Positions 31,741-44,600 are shown, numbered from the stretch's first letter. The stretch is 64,000 nt of DNA from Trichopria drosophilae (GCA_030407085.1 CM059582.1:87312501-87376500); one strand, 5' to 3'. The notes: generated by a model from the letters alone, not told the origin. Numbers and translations are program-made.

Positions 31741-34700
31741 GGAATAATGGGGGGTGCGGAAAAGTTGTGAATACACGCCAAATGAAAGTACAAAAAGTTT
31801 CAGTCCGATCGGATAATATTTACTATCCCCGCAGCGCCCTCGAAATTTTGAAATTTTCATGAAAACATGCAAATTTGCTCGTAGATTTGAACGGCGACCT
31901 GAAAGTCGGTATAGTAATATTTCAGCTGGAGGGACCAGGATTCTCATTTAAGTTCCGAAAACCGGGTAGAAAATAGTGGAAAATGTGCAATTTCAGTGAG
32001 TTGTAGCAAATACGACATATACCTAGGTAAGCGCAGCAACGAGTTAAGGACTAAGGAATAGTGCGCTTGAGGTGGGGTGATGGTCTAGGAACTCCCCCAA
32101 CCTGGATATGCACTATACAGCTCTTCGCCCGTTTTCTGGAGGGTTAAAACGACTCAGAACCCACCACGAGAAGGTGACTGCGCTTCCGCCCTCTCCCATC
32201 CCAACCAACCAACCATAAATGAGAGAATTTTTTTCACTCCGAAGAATCAGATTCCGAGTCCGCGACAACGCCAAAATCTTTTTTTGTATCGAACTTAGGC
32301 ATAATTTTTCTAGACCTGAGTGTGGATTTAATGTATCCGTCACGTGCTTTTGCACCATACACTATTTTTGCGGCTTGGGTTACAAGTTTAACAGTTCTTT
32401 CCACCGCCCGTGTGTGACAAGGAAAATCTCCGACCAAAGTCCTGATCTTAGAACAGTCTTCAACGCATGACTGAATTGCTTCGTCTGCTGTTCCGCTTAA
32501 AATTGGTGGTTCAAATAGTTCATCTTGGGACCAATTTACTATTTCTGTATATTGTTTTGCTTGAAAATTTAGTACTGGAACACGGAAAATGCGTGGGTCT
32601 GTGTCTCCGCCCCCGCTTTCTGCAGTCGCAGCCTGCTGCCTCTTTGACAGAATGGTTTGAATTGCCATTTTTCTAACTTCCTGTCTTTCGTCGGCTAACA
32701 TGGACAGAAGAAGATTTTCTTGGTGCGCAAAGTACGCATTATTGCTGATGACCACGTCGACAATATGTCGGTGTTTCTTAGGTAAATACCTTGATCTTTC
32801 CAATATTTTAAAAAGCAACTTGCTGCCATCGACAACGGAGTGCTTGATCTTGATATCAAACCATGACGGGGCGTACACTTTCAAGATATAAGGAACTAAT
32901 GCTTTCAGATTAGCGGATGGCCTAGCTGTTGATACGTAAAGGCGAAGTATTCTGTTGGCTGCAGATAGCCACCTTGAGTGTACAAGAGGACCGGGGTCTT
33001 GCCTCGTTAGGTCCTCAGAACACACTCCTCATTGAATGGCCATGGAAATAGCATACAGATACTTTTGATCCTTGCTCAGCTCTGCAACATCTACATCCGG
33101 CATTTCCACGTCCAATTTTTTGAAACTGCGTACAGGGAGGCTTTCACATTTCTCTAGCTGCTTGCCTATTGTGCCACAAAACGTGTTAAGACCACTGGTA
33201 GTACCATCAAGAGACTGCATAAGGTGCCTAAGAGGCAACTAATTAAAATGGAGGAGACAAATAATCCATTGTAATGGATGTTTTAGTTCCTCCTCCAACA
33301 AACGAATTACACCGCCCTTGTAAGTGTTTACGTTAGTTCCATAGCAACCAACAGCAACAAGAAATTGAATGGCATTATTTTCGTTTAAAAACTTCAGAAT
33401 GCATTTTGAAATGTCAATTGCAGTGCCCGATGCTGGAGTAACGTGGCTAATGTAACACGAGCCGGGCTCTTGCACAAGTGAAATGTGTTCCTCGGTGTGA
33501 ATGCGCCGGTAGTATTTTACCCCTTCTTTTACCTGTACACTAGTTTTGTCCTTACGGCCGTCAAAGTAAAGACCGCGAAGTGGGTTTTTGGTAAAGACAT
33601 CAGCAGAGGCCATATGATTAACACGAACTGATGTTTTGGCTCTTCGTATTTTGGATTTATTTATCACAAGTGAGTTATATGTGCTACTGATAGGACCAAC
33701 ATCTGTAAGAACCGCTGAGGCTATGGCAGCTGTTTGTCTGAAACTCAAGCCATACCTATCACTTACTATGGCAGTATTAACCAGTGACGATCTATTTTGT
33801 GAAGTCTTTAGGTTATTTTCTTTAATTTTGATTTTGAACTCCTCGTCCAAACCAGAGTCTGTTTCACTTTCTATCTGTATATCGGGGCGGTGGATGGACT
33901 AGCAGCACCAAAATATGCCGATTTTGGTTGCAGCACCGCGGACTTTCTAGATTCCCTTTTTCTCAGGACTGCAGTTACTTTCTTATCGACTTGGCCTATA
34001 GCCATCTGTCGCGAGGTCCTTTGGTCTAAGAGAAAGAATTTCTCAATTGCTGGAACTTTCTTTGACTTGTCAGGACAATGGCAGATACTTCTCTCCGAAT
34101 TAGCTGGGTCGATAGGGCATTTACAAAGAGCCACGTCGAAAAGTACATTAGACTTTTCAACAAATTTTTCAACGGACGCTTTTAAGCTGCCACTGTTTTT
34201 CCTAGACTTATTCTGGTATGACTTAAGGAGGTTCTGGTGTTCTTTATGAAAAGAAACAATTCTATCAGTGACTGCTTTTTGCCCCGCAGCAGGTATTGAT
34301 GCCTTTTCATACAGGGTCAAAATCTGAGTCGCAACAAACCTTAGCTACGTCCAGAAAAGGTGTTTTAGGGGAAAGTCCTTTCGCATGCGTGTTATTGAAC
34401 TTTTCGTCATAACAGGCCAGAAGAACATCTTTTAAGGTCGGCAGTTGACTCTCCGGCAAACCCCGCGGAGTGCCAAGCATAGGGCAGATAAAAAAAGACC
34501 GTGTGGGTGGCATTATGCTGGCCAGGAGCCACAGACTCAAGAAAACTTTCAATCAAGTTTAGAAGAACTAGTCTATTGTATTGAGAATCAACGATAAAGC
34601 GTGTCAAGTATTAACAAGTCAAAACGAGTCGAGATGAGACGCACGCGCTAGTTAAAACTTCTTTTGTCCTCTCAAGAGTGAGAAACAGAATACAACAGGT
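31720..34700 (-). mobile_element. Inserted element with transposase-like gene of a second unnamed arthropod family (borders uncertain)
   Basis: Sequence between the broken integrase and env is unrelated to Gypsy and contains a minus-strand multi-exon-like coding region. About 490 bp of noncoding sequence (31741-32230) lies on one side. I could not find convincing terminal inverted repeats or a target duplication, so both borders are approximate. Confidence 0.5.
32234..34552 (-). pseudogene. Transposase-like protein of unnamed arthropod repeat family
   Basis: Read right to left from 34552. First come an N-terminal part with a CPIDPANSERSICHCP Cys cluster and KIEKFFLLDQRTSRQMAIG-like text, then a central block with LRGLYFDGRKDKT and EEHISLVQEPGSCY. 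Then come VAVGCYGTNVNTYKGG, HPLQWIICLLHFN, MPLRHLMQSLDG and LVHSRWLSAANRILRLYVST, and a C-terminal FPCHTRAVERTVKLVTQA with DGYIKSTLRSRKIMPKFDTKKDF. These blocks match a widespread uncharacterised arthropod/cnidarian repeat-encoded protein family as I recall it. The usual GCDGT appears here as GCYGT, so a probable catalytic Asp is lost. Stops at 33239, 33029 and 33028 and a shift near 33860 split it into four or five pieces. Confidence 0.6.
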
Positions 34701-35053
34701 CTGGAAAAGTATTCCCAAGCAATAAATGCGGCACCTACTATTACTATAATCGTATGCGACAAGATAAAGAAGGGTTACGACCCGCTTATTTTCGATGGAA
34801 ACGAACAATCCGCCTCCGATTTGGACATGTCCGTGGACAAATTTTAAGTCTGTCCTAGGCGAGTTGAGAAAGCTCGGGAGAATGAACGTAATCACTCTCC
34901 TCTTATAGGAATTATATGGCAGTGTAGGAATGCAGACGGTAAAATAATCATAAAGCATTATATTTCGGTCTGCATAGTGGGAAGGGGCGCGACGAACCGG
35001 TCGTGACCCGATGTAGGCGGAACATTTTGCAATGTAATAATTTTCTATTACAG
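34700..35053 (+). promoter_or_regulatory. Pre-env region with candidate 3' splice site
   Basis: Noncoding in all useful frames. TTTTCTATTACAG ends at 35053, directly before the env reading frame region, and fits a 3' splice site for the spliced env mRNA typical of errantiviruses. Confidence 0.4.
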
Positions 35054-36855
35054 GGCACAATCTTATGGAAAATTTACGCATACCCGAATCCAGGAAAACC
35101 CTGGGGTTTACTCCGAGAAGGTCGGGCCCATGCGGTTATCCGACACGGAGGGGTACCTAATATCAAGAGTGCCATTATCGGGATATTTCGTGAAAGGAGA
35201 TAAGATCATTAACTCACTCAATATTCTGGACTCACAATGCCGAGAAACATCGGTGCATCCGTGCGGCATTACGGAAAGGATTCGTCAAGCCCGTCTACAA
35301 GTGAAAGACATGGCGCGAAGAAACTACGACGCCTTGGAAATACTGACGGGCACCGAAACTCGCAGAAAAATAGCCGTGTTTGATGCCGTAGGAAAAATCT
35401 CAAATATTCTCTTTGGTACGGCGGATGAGGAAGAAATAAGCCACCTACGAGATCAGATGGATTCAGCAAATGCCAGGATATCTGAGACTGCCACCCTAAT
35501 TGGTGAACAGACCAAATTCATAGCCATTGAATTTTCAGGCATCCAACAAGGCTTGAAAACTATGAACGCATCACTAGAAGCGCTTCGGGCGGGTCGAGAA
35601 CAATTTGAGTCAATAACTGAGCGGGAATGGCGTAATAATAAACTAACGCACATTATGGCCGTGGTAGAAACGGAAATATATCGCTACGCATTAGAGGCCG
35701 ACCAACTGACGAATGCGATACTGTTCGCGAAATCGGGTCAAATACACCCCGAACTCGTCTCAATGAACAATCTAACGCAGCATATTAAAGACATCGTCAA
35801 CCTTACGCCCGACTGTGATTTTCCTATACAGTTCACGAGGCTGACGCTCGATTCTCTTCTGGAAATTTCTACGTTTAAAATAGCTTATGTAGAGTCATCC
35901 TTAATCTATATGTTTATATACCATTGATCTCCCATACCCAATTCACGATCTACGAGCATCGACCAGTTCCGGTGCCGCAAAACATAGCATATTTTTCCAG
36001 ATCAGCCTTTATTCAGCCATCAACTCGATATTCTGGAATATCAAACGACCGGAATCAACACGTCAGTCGGATGACCGCAGCGACTGCGAAGTGCGACTGA
36101 TCACCGACATCCAGTTTAAAAATTTCAACAACTGTGATGTCCGAATTATGGTACCAGGACCAACATATTGGACAAAGTTCCGTATACCGAATATGTGGCT
36201 ATACTCTGCTGCAATTGAAGAACCTATGCGAGTTATTTGTGACAACGAGGTGATCGAAACCATAGTCTTAAACAGTACCGGGGTGATCGGTCTCGCACAT
36301 GGGTGTAGGGCTCAGACAGGCAAGACAACGGTGGCGGCATCCAAAACCCTAAGATCGCAAACAACGATGGAACGCTATGGATCGTCTTTACTGAACGTAA
36401 CGGAACTGTTACTGAAGGATACAGTGGATATGGTACAAATAGAGGAGAGCATCCATCACGAGGAGCTCAAAATGAAGGAATCGCACGTGGCTCCGGGAAC
36501 ATTGGAGAGCGGTATCAAGTTCGGTGAACTGATAAGCGGGGCACGCGCATTGGGACAAGCGAGGAGCATGAAGCTACGAATGCGAGTCATAGAAAACGCT
36601 ACCATATATGGTGGATCGTCACTCGCAACCCTCGCCATCGTTCTACTCGTCATCTGGATATGTCTCCGAAAGAAACTAACCTTTGGGTTGAAGAAGGAAA
36701 GACTTCTAGTCACGCCATCTCGACGTGGCACGCGTAAAGTGAGATTCGAAAGTGAGATTTATAAGTGGAAATCGGAAGCGAAAACGAGGGGGGAGAATTT
36801 GAAGACGCAAGTGTGTGTGCGAAAAGTACAAGCCCCCGAGGTACCAGCGTCGTAA
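35054..36855 (+). pseudogene. env: Errantivirus envelope glycoprotein (baculovirus F-like)
   Basis: Membrane fusion glycoprotein. The main open part (35130-35927) carries, near 35360-35420, a RRKI cleavage-like site followed by AVFDAVGKISNILFGTA, the fusion-peptide signature shared by Gypsy Env and baculovirus F proteins. A long heptad-like helix region follows (DQMDSANARISETATLIGEQ). The frame is lost near 35920, continues for about 150 bp in another frame, and again from 36091 to 36855. The last part holds a hydrophobic transmembrane segment (about 36601-36665, ATLAIVLLVIWICL) and a basic cytoplasmic tail. The cleavage site ends in Ile where Arg is expected, so it is degenerate. At least two frameshifts are present. 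Confidence 0.82.
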
Positions 36856-37075
36856 TCACATCGACATAATTATATGTAACGCGGTTTCAACCTTTAGGTT
36901 AAGACAAAAAATAAGTAGATTAAGATAATACCAAACCAGCATCCACGCGTATACAATATATTAGCGTATATATAAATATATAGCTTTTTAGCGGAGTGCA
37001 GTGGGATCTTTGCCCACAAGTAACATAGCGTAACTGGATTAGTTGTTTTGTGTGTTCGACGGGGGACCGCCGCGT

Positions 37076-37091
37076 TTTTTTGGGGGGGAGG
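37076..37091 (+). other. Gypsy polypurine tract
   Basis: TTTTTTGGGGGGGAGG lies immediately 5' of the 3' LTR (TGTTACGG at 37092), the expected position for plus-strand priming. Confidence 0.75.
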
Positions 37092-37829
37092 TGTTACGGA
37101 CGATAGTTCGTACCTCGCCTTATCAAAAGGTATATTATAATTTTCTATAATATTTAAGCCATTATAATAGATGTCAGGTTGCGAGTGGGATGAGCGAATA
37201 TCGTATTTAACGCAATACAATATTCGAACATCCGGTGCACGGTTACAACGTGGTCCGAGCAACCACAGCAGTTTATTTCTTTGTAAATTGCTTAAATGAA
37301 TGTTCGTGGAACCTGTAAGCAGTTTTCGATGGCAACCTGCTAGCGTTTGCAGATCACATAGCCACACTCGGTGCCGACTAGCACCCTAAAGGAGCTGTCG
37401 TCAGCGGGTTTCCACACGAAAACTGCATATCGCACGTGTGACCGGATGGACAATCCGTCTTCATCGTCGACGGATCCTGAAAAGCGCGATAGTCTTTAGT
37501 CAGTCAGATCACCGAAAGCAAAGAGGCAACTTCGGGTCGTTCGCAACTTTTCACGCGAGAGACCGAGATCGCGAGGTACTAAGTCCAGTCGGGACTTAGT
37601 TGATTTCATACATCTAACCTCAGCGATCTGCCTCTGGAAGTCATCCGACTCGTGGCTTCCGAACGACGGGAAAACCAAGTGCGCGCTCCGGTCGTTTACT
37701 ATAGCGCGCCGATAATAATCATTTCTGTACGGGTGCTGGTCGAGGTAATAACAATAAATAATAACTGTGTGAAGAGCATAAAGAGAGTATTCCTTAAATC
37801 CTGACCCAAAGAGATCTGCATCCGTAACA
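37092..37829 (+). repeat. Gypsy 3' LTR
   Basis: Begins TGTTACGG and ends CCGTAACA (perfect 8-bp inverted ends), followed by the ATGAC duplication. Near-identical to the 5' LTR. Confidence 0.9.
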
Positions 37830-37977
37830 ATGACAAAATTACAGTTCTTAATAGCATTCATCTATGCTACTTCGAACTGTATACAAATTTATATTATTAT
37901 CAGAAATTGGGACAGGATTTCACGAGTATTGCTTAATAGAGTCAGAATTATGAAAAGGTATACCAACATGGAAAGCA

Positions 37978-38368
37978 ACAGACCGGTATACCCGGACAAA
38001 AAACTACGGTGCGGTATACTTAGACGCCGAAAAATACGAACCGGTATACCTGGGCAACGAAGAACTACGATGTGGGATACCTATAGAGCGAAAACTATGA
38101 AGAGGTATACCTAGACACCAAAAACTATGGAGCGGTATACTTAGACAACGAAACCTGTATGGAGCGGTGAACCTGGACGACGGACAACTACGGTGCGGGA
38201 CATCTGGACTCCGAAACCTATGGGGTGATGTACCTAGATGACGAAAAACTACTTTGCGGGACACCTGGATACGGAAACCTATGGAGCGGTGTACCTGGAC
38301 GAACGAGAACTATGGTGCGGGAAACCTGGATACCGAAACCTATGGTGCGGGGTACCTGGATGACTGAA
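37978..38368. repeat. ~30-bp minisatellite
   Basis: About 13 diverged units of roughly 30-32 bp, typified by CGGTATACCTGGAC followed by GAAACCTATGGAG. Short open frames across it are a by-product of the repeat. Confidence 0.85.
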
Positions 38369-38559
38369 ATCTTCGACGCGCTTGACAATTATAGAATAAT
38401 GAAGGAAGTACTGGGCCAGAACTAAACCTATATTGCACCCCTGAAAAAACCCGTACCGCACGTAGTTATCATTCGGACCTGTGCCATACCGCGCCAGTAC
38501 CGCTGGACAAATGAATCCGTACCGAACCATTTGTCTCATATTGGCGGTATACCGCAATT

Positions 38560-38870
38560 TCTAATTGGGTAAATTTTGTTAAACTCTTCAATTAATTGAT
38601 CCACTATGTTATTATACAATCTCACCCTAAAGGAATTCCTGAATTAAAATTTGAGCTATTAATTACTCATATTCGTTATGGTTTTCAAATAATTGATCAA
38701 CTGTGACATTTTCCAATAATTATTCCCAAGGAACTCACTACATTGATTTTAAAAGTTTCTAATATTCATAATAAAGTTCGTTTTAAACCTTTTCGTTCGA
38801 GACTGCTCCTAATATAGGTTAAATTCTTCAAATAATTAATCCGTTACATTATTATTCAATCTAACATCCG
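38560..38870. repeat. Diverged dispersed repeat family (AATTGATCCACTATG units)
   Basis: Units containing GTTAAA...TCAA-TAATTGATCC-ACTATGTTATTATTCAATCT recur about every 120-250 bp here, again at 40910-41310, and inverted near 42190-42300. They look like an old interspersed or satellite-like repeat. Confidence 0.6.
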
Positions 38871-39980
38871 TTGTTATGGCCGGAGGGGAAGCCTTTTGCA
38901 ATGAATGTTTGCAAATAGCTTCACCTCAATACAATCACGAAAAGACGGAACCGACTGGAAGAGTCGATTCTGAGTATGAAATTTTGTGGGAGCTGCTGCT
39001 AATACAAAAGAACAGGAATAAAGGTTGGATTAAAATAAAATTCAAATTCAAAGTAAACAATTGCGTTTATTTAGAATGATAAAAATAAGGAAGGATTGGG
39101 AGGAACTAGGTAGGGATGCGATTAATTCGAAGATTCTTCGGTGTGCAACTTCTTTGTGTCTTTTTCCCGGAATCAGAAAAATATTATATTATAAATTATG
39201 CGTATTATAAATTTGTAGTTTAAATAAGAATAACTATTTGTTTAAACAAAAACAATGTAAAGATTTACAAAACATGTAATTAAAATAAAATGTAATATAT
39301 GGATAAATGAGAATTAATAGTTGAAATTTTACATGTACTTTTAAATAAATTACATATTTAATTTTTAATTCGCGTTTCAAAGAAATTAAATATTCCCGAG
39401 TATTAAATGCATTAGATATTATTAATAGTTAGTAATTTGAGGAAAATACATATTGGGTTTTCTGGGTGTATATTACAAGAGAAAGAATAAAATAAAAGAA
39501 CATAATAATATTACTGAATTGAAACCTAACAGTCCCTATTGATGCTTGTGGCTCGATCGGCTTTTCGTTCAAAGAACGACGCCGAATCGAATCACCAATA
39601 TCACTAATAACAAAATTATTTTCCCTAAGGTGTTGTTCCTTTTATTTAAAATAAAGAGAAAATAAATTAAACAGTAATCAACACATTCGTCTCGGTAAAA
39701 ATTACAAAATATAAAAATAAAAATGAGGCATTTATAATTAATTATCGCCTCCTTTGGGGGGGGGGGGGAAATTACGGAATGTTAATTAAGGAATAATTGT
39801 TAAAAATAAAGCGGATTGCTTACCATATGATTATCCGATATCGCTTCCCGAGGACGTCTGACTGCTATTAGGTAGACATAATTCTGCGATGACTTCAGAT
39901 TTGGTCGCGATCTCTTCGATGTCGTTCCTTAAGAGAACTCGTTGACTATTAGACCGATGACGTCGGGTTGAGTCGCGATC
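38871..39980. other. Intergenic AT-rich sequence
   Basis: Contains a (G)10 tract near 39758 and a 67-codon open frame at 38876 with no recognisable product. No gene supported. Confidence 0.4.
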
Positions 39981-40004
39981 TATCAGACACCGTTCAATGC
40001 CGAT

Positions 40005-40330
40005 ATTTAGGTCGGGGTCTATCCATCACTGCTGCTGAAGGAGCCCTGACTGTTCGAAATTTAGTCGGGGTCTATCCGACACCACTGCTGAAAGAGTATT
40101 CACTGTCGAAATTTTGTCAGGGTGTATCCGGCACCGCTGCTGAAGGAGAACTCACTGTTCGAAATTTAGTCGGGGTCTATCCGACACTGCTGCGGAAGAA
40201 GAACTGACTGTGAAATTAAGTCGGGGTCTATCCGACACCGCTGGTAAAGGAGCACTAACAGTTCTAAATTTATTCGGGGTCTATCCGACACCACTGCTAA
40301 AAGAACTCTCACTGCTCTGCTAGAGGGAAA
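40005..40330. repeat. ~52-bp tandem repeat
   Basis: Six units marked by GTCGGGGTCTATCCGACAC at about 40010, 40063, 40117, 40170, 40220 and 40276, each with CTGCTGAAGGAG and ACTGTTCGAAATTT. Confidence 0.85.
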
Positions 40331-40905
40331 TCTTCTTTTTTTATCTCTTTATGTGTTGGTGTGTAGACATTGTCCCACGTGGAAATTTTAGTAGTTGAAT
40401 CGATGACAAATACTCGATGGTATTTTGGGAGTGGGCGTGGATGTAAAGGTTCGTAGTTTAGAATGTGCTAAGGTGAACGTGAGAATTGGATTTTTTCTGA
40501 TGAGTCCCATGCGAATATGAATGATAAACCAGATGTTTACTTTGTGTGATTATAATAAATACTTCGTGGACATTTTAGAAACTGGGAAAGATCGGTGTCG
40601 AAATGTCCGGTGACGTGGCCCTAAGATTTATGGACAAACGCCTTGTTTTTCTCGTTTCGAATAATGACATCAAACATAAGAGATCGGTGAAATTAAAAAA
40701 TAAAAACGTGTTTGTGCGTCATGCGTTAAGTGCTAGCTAATAAGAATGTTCATTGATACTGATTTACAATCAGAGGAATCTGCAATTACGACAATTCGAA
40801 AATAGCTAATCTAAGTCCGTTACGTAGGACGTAACATCGTAACAACTCATGAAGTTGATTTTGGGCGATTTTTAGTCACAGTACCAGGGGATTTATTCAC
40901 CCACA
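40331..40905. other. Intergenic, no gene seen
   Basis: Unique-looking sequence between two repeat blocks, with no coding or RNA signal recognised. Confidence 0.4.
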
Positions 40906-42720
40906 TTAGAAGCTGCACCTAACTTTCTTTAAATTTTTCAATTAATTGCCCTGCTGTGACATTTTTCAATATTTATGCTGACGGAATTCATTAAATGCAT
41001 GTTAAATGCATGTAACAAAATTCGTTTTAAATCCTCAGATTTAGGACTGGTCCAAATATTCGTTAATTTTTCAAATAATTGATCCACTATGTAATCGTTC
41101 AATCTTACGTCCGAAAGAACTCATGCGTTCGGCACTGCACCTAATATACGTTAATTTTTTAAAATAATTGATACACTATGTTATTATTCCTATCTAACGT
41201 ACGAAGGAACTCATGATTCGAATTTAAGCAATTTTTTATTCAGAGTCAAAGGGGATTTAATCACCCAAATTAAAAGCTGCAACAAAATTTCGTTAAACTA
41301 TTCGAACAATTGACCTACTGTGACATTTTTAATATGTATACCCAAGGAACTCAAGGAGCTATCTCAAACACAGGGCAGATAAATGCCAGATTGTTTAAAG
41401 TGAAAAATTCAGTATGGAACTTGTATGGCCCTACTATGAGAGCGTTTCCCATAATATTTCCCATACTATTACCAGAGTTATCCCAAATGCAGGACAGTTA
41501 AATGCCAGATTATTTAAAAAGAAATTTTCAATATGACCCGAGCATGGGGATACGTATGGCCCGAGAATAGGTTATGCATGGTCCGAATGTTGCAGAAGTA
41601 TGGCAAAGATACTGATATAGGTATGTATTTGTACGACAAAAAGTATGACATATGGCCGATATGAAATATGGCGGATATGTATGGCGCATCCTTTTATATT
41701 TCCGCTTATATTTGGAAACGATTTGGAGCGTTTCCGATGCACCACTCTCACTAAATTTTTAGAGAATGATCACGAACCGGTTCGAAGGACCAATGTAAAC
41801 TTCGTTCGCAAAAGTCAAAAAGTGCAGCGTTCGATCGTTAAAATACCGGTTCCATCGCGAGGAAGCCGAGACACTCGAATCCTATGTTCGAAACAAATTG
41901 GAGAATGGTAGGTGAGAAAATCATAAGTAAACTTTACACACTTCAGTAAACCTCCACAGACTAGGATCTTGCAGTATTTATTTTCGCTTCATACAAAATT
42001 CTATTTGAAAAACAACGATTGACACATCGATTGATTTTCGTGTATTTTCTTGCTTATTTTCCTCAAAACTCACTCCCGACAGGGGGCACATACTTCCCCC
42101 GTGAGGAACGATAATTCTATTAGGAAGCGCCATTGATTGCACGCCGATTACGGTCGTTCTAAGAATTAACGCGCCATGCGTTAACATGATCAATTATTTG
42201 AAAACTACAAGGAATATGACTGATAAATAGCTCATATTCAACTTCACGAGTTCCTTCAGACGTAAGATTGAATGATATCGTAGCGGATAGATTATTTGAG
42301 AAGAAATTGCATGGGGATACGTATGGCCCGAATATGGGTTATTATGGCCTGAATGTTGAAAAAGTATAGCGAAGATATGGATATAGGTACGTATTTGTAT
42401 GACAAAAAGTATGGCATTAGTCTGTCATGTGAGCGTTTCCGATTCTATTTTCATAACATTACCAAAGCTATCCCAAATGCAGGGCAAATAAATGAGAGAT
42501 TATTTAATAACAAATTTATGGCAAAGATATGGATATAGGTATATATTTGGATAGCAAAAGTATGGCATTAGTATGGCATGTGAGCGTTTCTCATACCAAT
42601 GCAACAGCATTCATACCAAACATAACGTATGAAATGCAGAGTAGATTTAGTATAGTTGGCAGCCGTCAGAGTACGAAATTCGTACCAAAAGTCTCTGAGT
42701 GTATATTGTAAAGTAAAGTT
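40906..42720. repeat. Cluster of diverged direct repeats
   Basis: Two blocks, about 41360-41670 and 42280-42600, share GGGGATACGTATGGCCCGA, ATATGGATATAGGTA and GTATGACAAAAAGTATGG in direct orientation. They alternate with the AATTGATCCACTATG family. Short open frames here are repeat artefacts. Confidence 0.6.
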
Positions 42721-42749
42721 AAAAGTCTTTTAAAAAGAGGAGCTGCAGG

Positions 42750-43700
42750 CGTCGAGTGAGACACTTTACGCACGAGTGAAAAAAAAATCACTTTACGCAC
42801 TGAAAAAATAACTTTACGCACTAACTTTACGCACGCCCGGGCATAAAAATATATATTATATGTATTCTGTAGTTGAAGTCATTTTTATAACAGCCACATT
42901 CAGAAACACGTTAAAAAAATAAAACGAAGTTCTAAAAGGCTTACATAGCACAAATTCAGCTAAACATGCCTACGCATTCAGGCCGAAAATCGTAGTTCCC
43001 TCCTTTTATTGCGTGTGTATGAAATTCCTTTTCAGACATGCTGAAATATGTTAATTACCACAATTCCTAGCGAAGTTTAACTGAGTTATTTACTAATACT
43101 TTTAGAATAACTGAAACAAAGAGCAGGCTTTTTTCTGCGTGTTGTATATTCTTTCATTTCGACGACGAGGAAGGCTACATTATTTTGTTTTTCGTCACTC
43201 GTATACGTTAAGTGCGCACTTTGAAAAATAGTGTTCGCTCCTCGACCGTCTAAATTTTACGGCCTCGTTTGGATATTGAGCGATTTTTACAGCTATCAGT
43301 ACCGTAATGGTACTTTTCGATGCAAGTGCGTATGCGTAAAGAATTGTACACATGCGTGCCGAAATATTGTTTTTGTTACAGTGTGCGTAAAATAGTGCGT
43401 AAAGTGATCTTTTTTATTTTTGGGGACCCTTTACGCACCTTTGCAACAAAAAATATATTTCGAAGCATGTGCGAAAATGTTTTTTGAACGAATGTGAATG
43501 CAACCCTCGCTTCCCCTCGGGCGCTATTGTATCGAAAACTACTATTTCCTACTGTCGTGCGTAAAGTAGCACTTTTTTCATCGATTTCTGTAAGTAAAGT
43601 GATTCTTTTTTTCATACTATGCGCAAAAGTAACTTTTTTTCATAGTGTGCGCAAAAGTAATGCGCAAAAGTAACTTTTTTTCATACTATATGTAAACTGA
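42750..43700. mobile_element. Non-autonomous element with CTTTACGCAC subterminal repeats (candidate)
   Basis: The left flank (42757-42835) has four ACTTTACGCAC motifs on the plus strand. The right flank (43383-43690) carries the same motif mostly inverted (GTGCGTAAAGT, GTGCGTAAAAT, TGCGCAAAAGTAAC). Clustered subterminal motifs facing inward are typical of hAT-like MITE ends. Precise termini and a target duplication were not found. No coding content. Confidence 0.4.
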
Positions 43701-44590
43701 AGAATTCAATAAAGGAGTAACTGTGTGTGATTTCCGCAAAGGCGATTCGTTGTCTTCATTCCGATCGATTACACATCCAATCACACGCAGTTAAAATGCA
43801 GTCGAAAGAAGACAACAAACCGACTTGGCGTAAATAGCCCCTCCCACATTTCATACTCGCATTGCAGATTCCATAAACAATAAATGCGTAATTTGTAAGC
43901 CAACAACCGATTCCGTTGAAAACGTATCCACTTCAAAACAAAGTAATGACGGGAATGAATGCGAGGAACCACCCACCAAAAAACTGAAAACGATTTCGAC
44001 TTCAACTTCTCTGACACTTAATAATATTTGCACTATTCAATAGTATTTAAAACTTATTCATGAAATATATTCAATCTAATTTGCAAGTTATATATCGAGT
44101 ATGAATCTCAAACTTTCCCAAAATGCAGGATTCTGTTCTTTTTTCTTATATTCATTGAATGTTTTTCATTTTGAATTAATTCCTTTGATATAAACATAAA
44201 ATTAAGTTGCATAAAATATGTCTATTATTAACATTTGTAACGAAACATTATGGAATACAAAATAAAATTTATTATTTAAATTCTACTCAACAATAAATAT
44301 GATTCTATGCCCCCCCCCTTCCCTGCCTCCTTATACATACCTGCATCCATAAGTTTCCTTCTAGGTCATAACATTTTTTTACTTCGTTTATAATGCATTT
44401 CAATAATTCCACCACTCATACTTTAAGCACGCCGTAGGAAAAATACTTTTATACATCACAGTAATAAATTTTATTACTTCATAATTATAAATCATGATTT
44501 TTCATTACTTCTCCGGAAAATTTCGAAGGCGATGTGTATTGGTGTACACGAAAGTCCAGGTTTTCTAACCTGCCATTCAATTCATAATGT
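43701..44590. other. Intergenic, no gene seen
   Basis: AT-rich sequence with a short C tract near 44310; no gene, RNA or element recognised. Confidence 0.4.
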
Positions 44591-44600
44591 CTGTATAAGA

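Larger units (their letters stand above)
24329..37829 (+). mobile_element. Env-bearing Ty3/Gypsy (errantivirus-like) LTR element with accessory domains
   Basis: Two ~735-bp LTRs (24329-25063 and 37092-37829) are flanked by ATGAC at 24324-24328 and 37830-37834. The interior has gag with zinc knuckles, protease-RT-RNase H, an accessory region with OTU-like and macro-like segments, a damaged integrase, and an F-protein-type env. The 13.5-kb length includes a secondary insertion at about 31720-34700. Many frameshifts are present, several at homopolymers. It is an old endogenous insect retrovirus and is non-functional. Confidence 0.88.

Noticed and set aside
34611..35081. 156-codon minus-strand open frame before env
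   Set aside because: No recognisable domain; spans an element border and the env splice-acceptor region.
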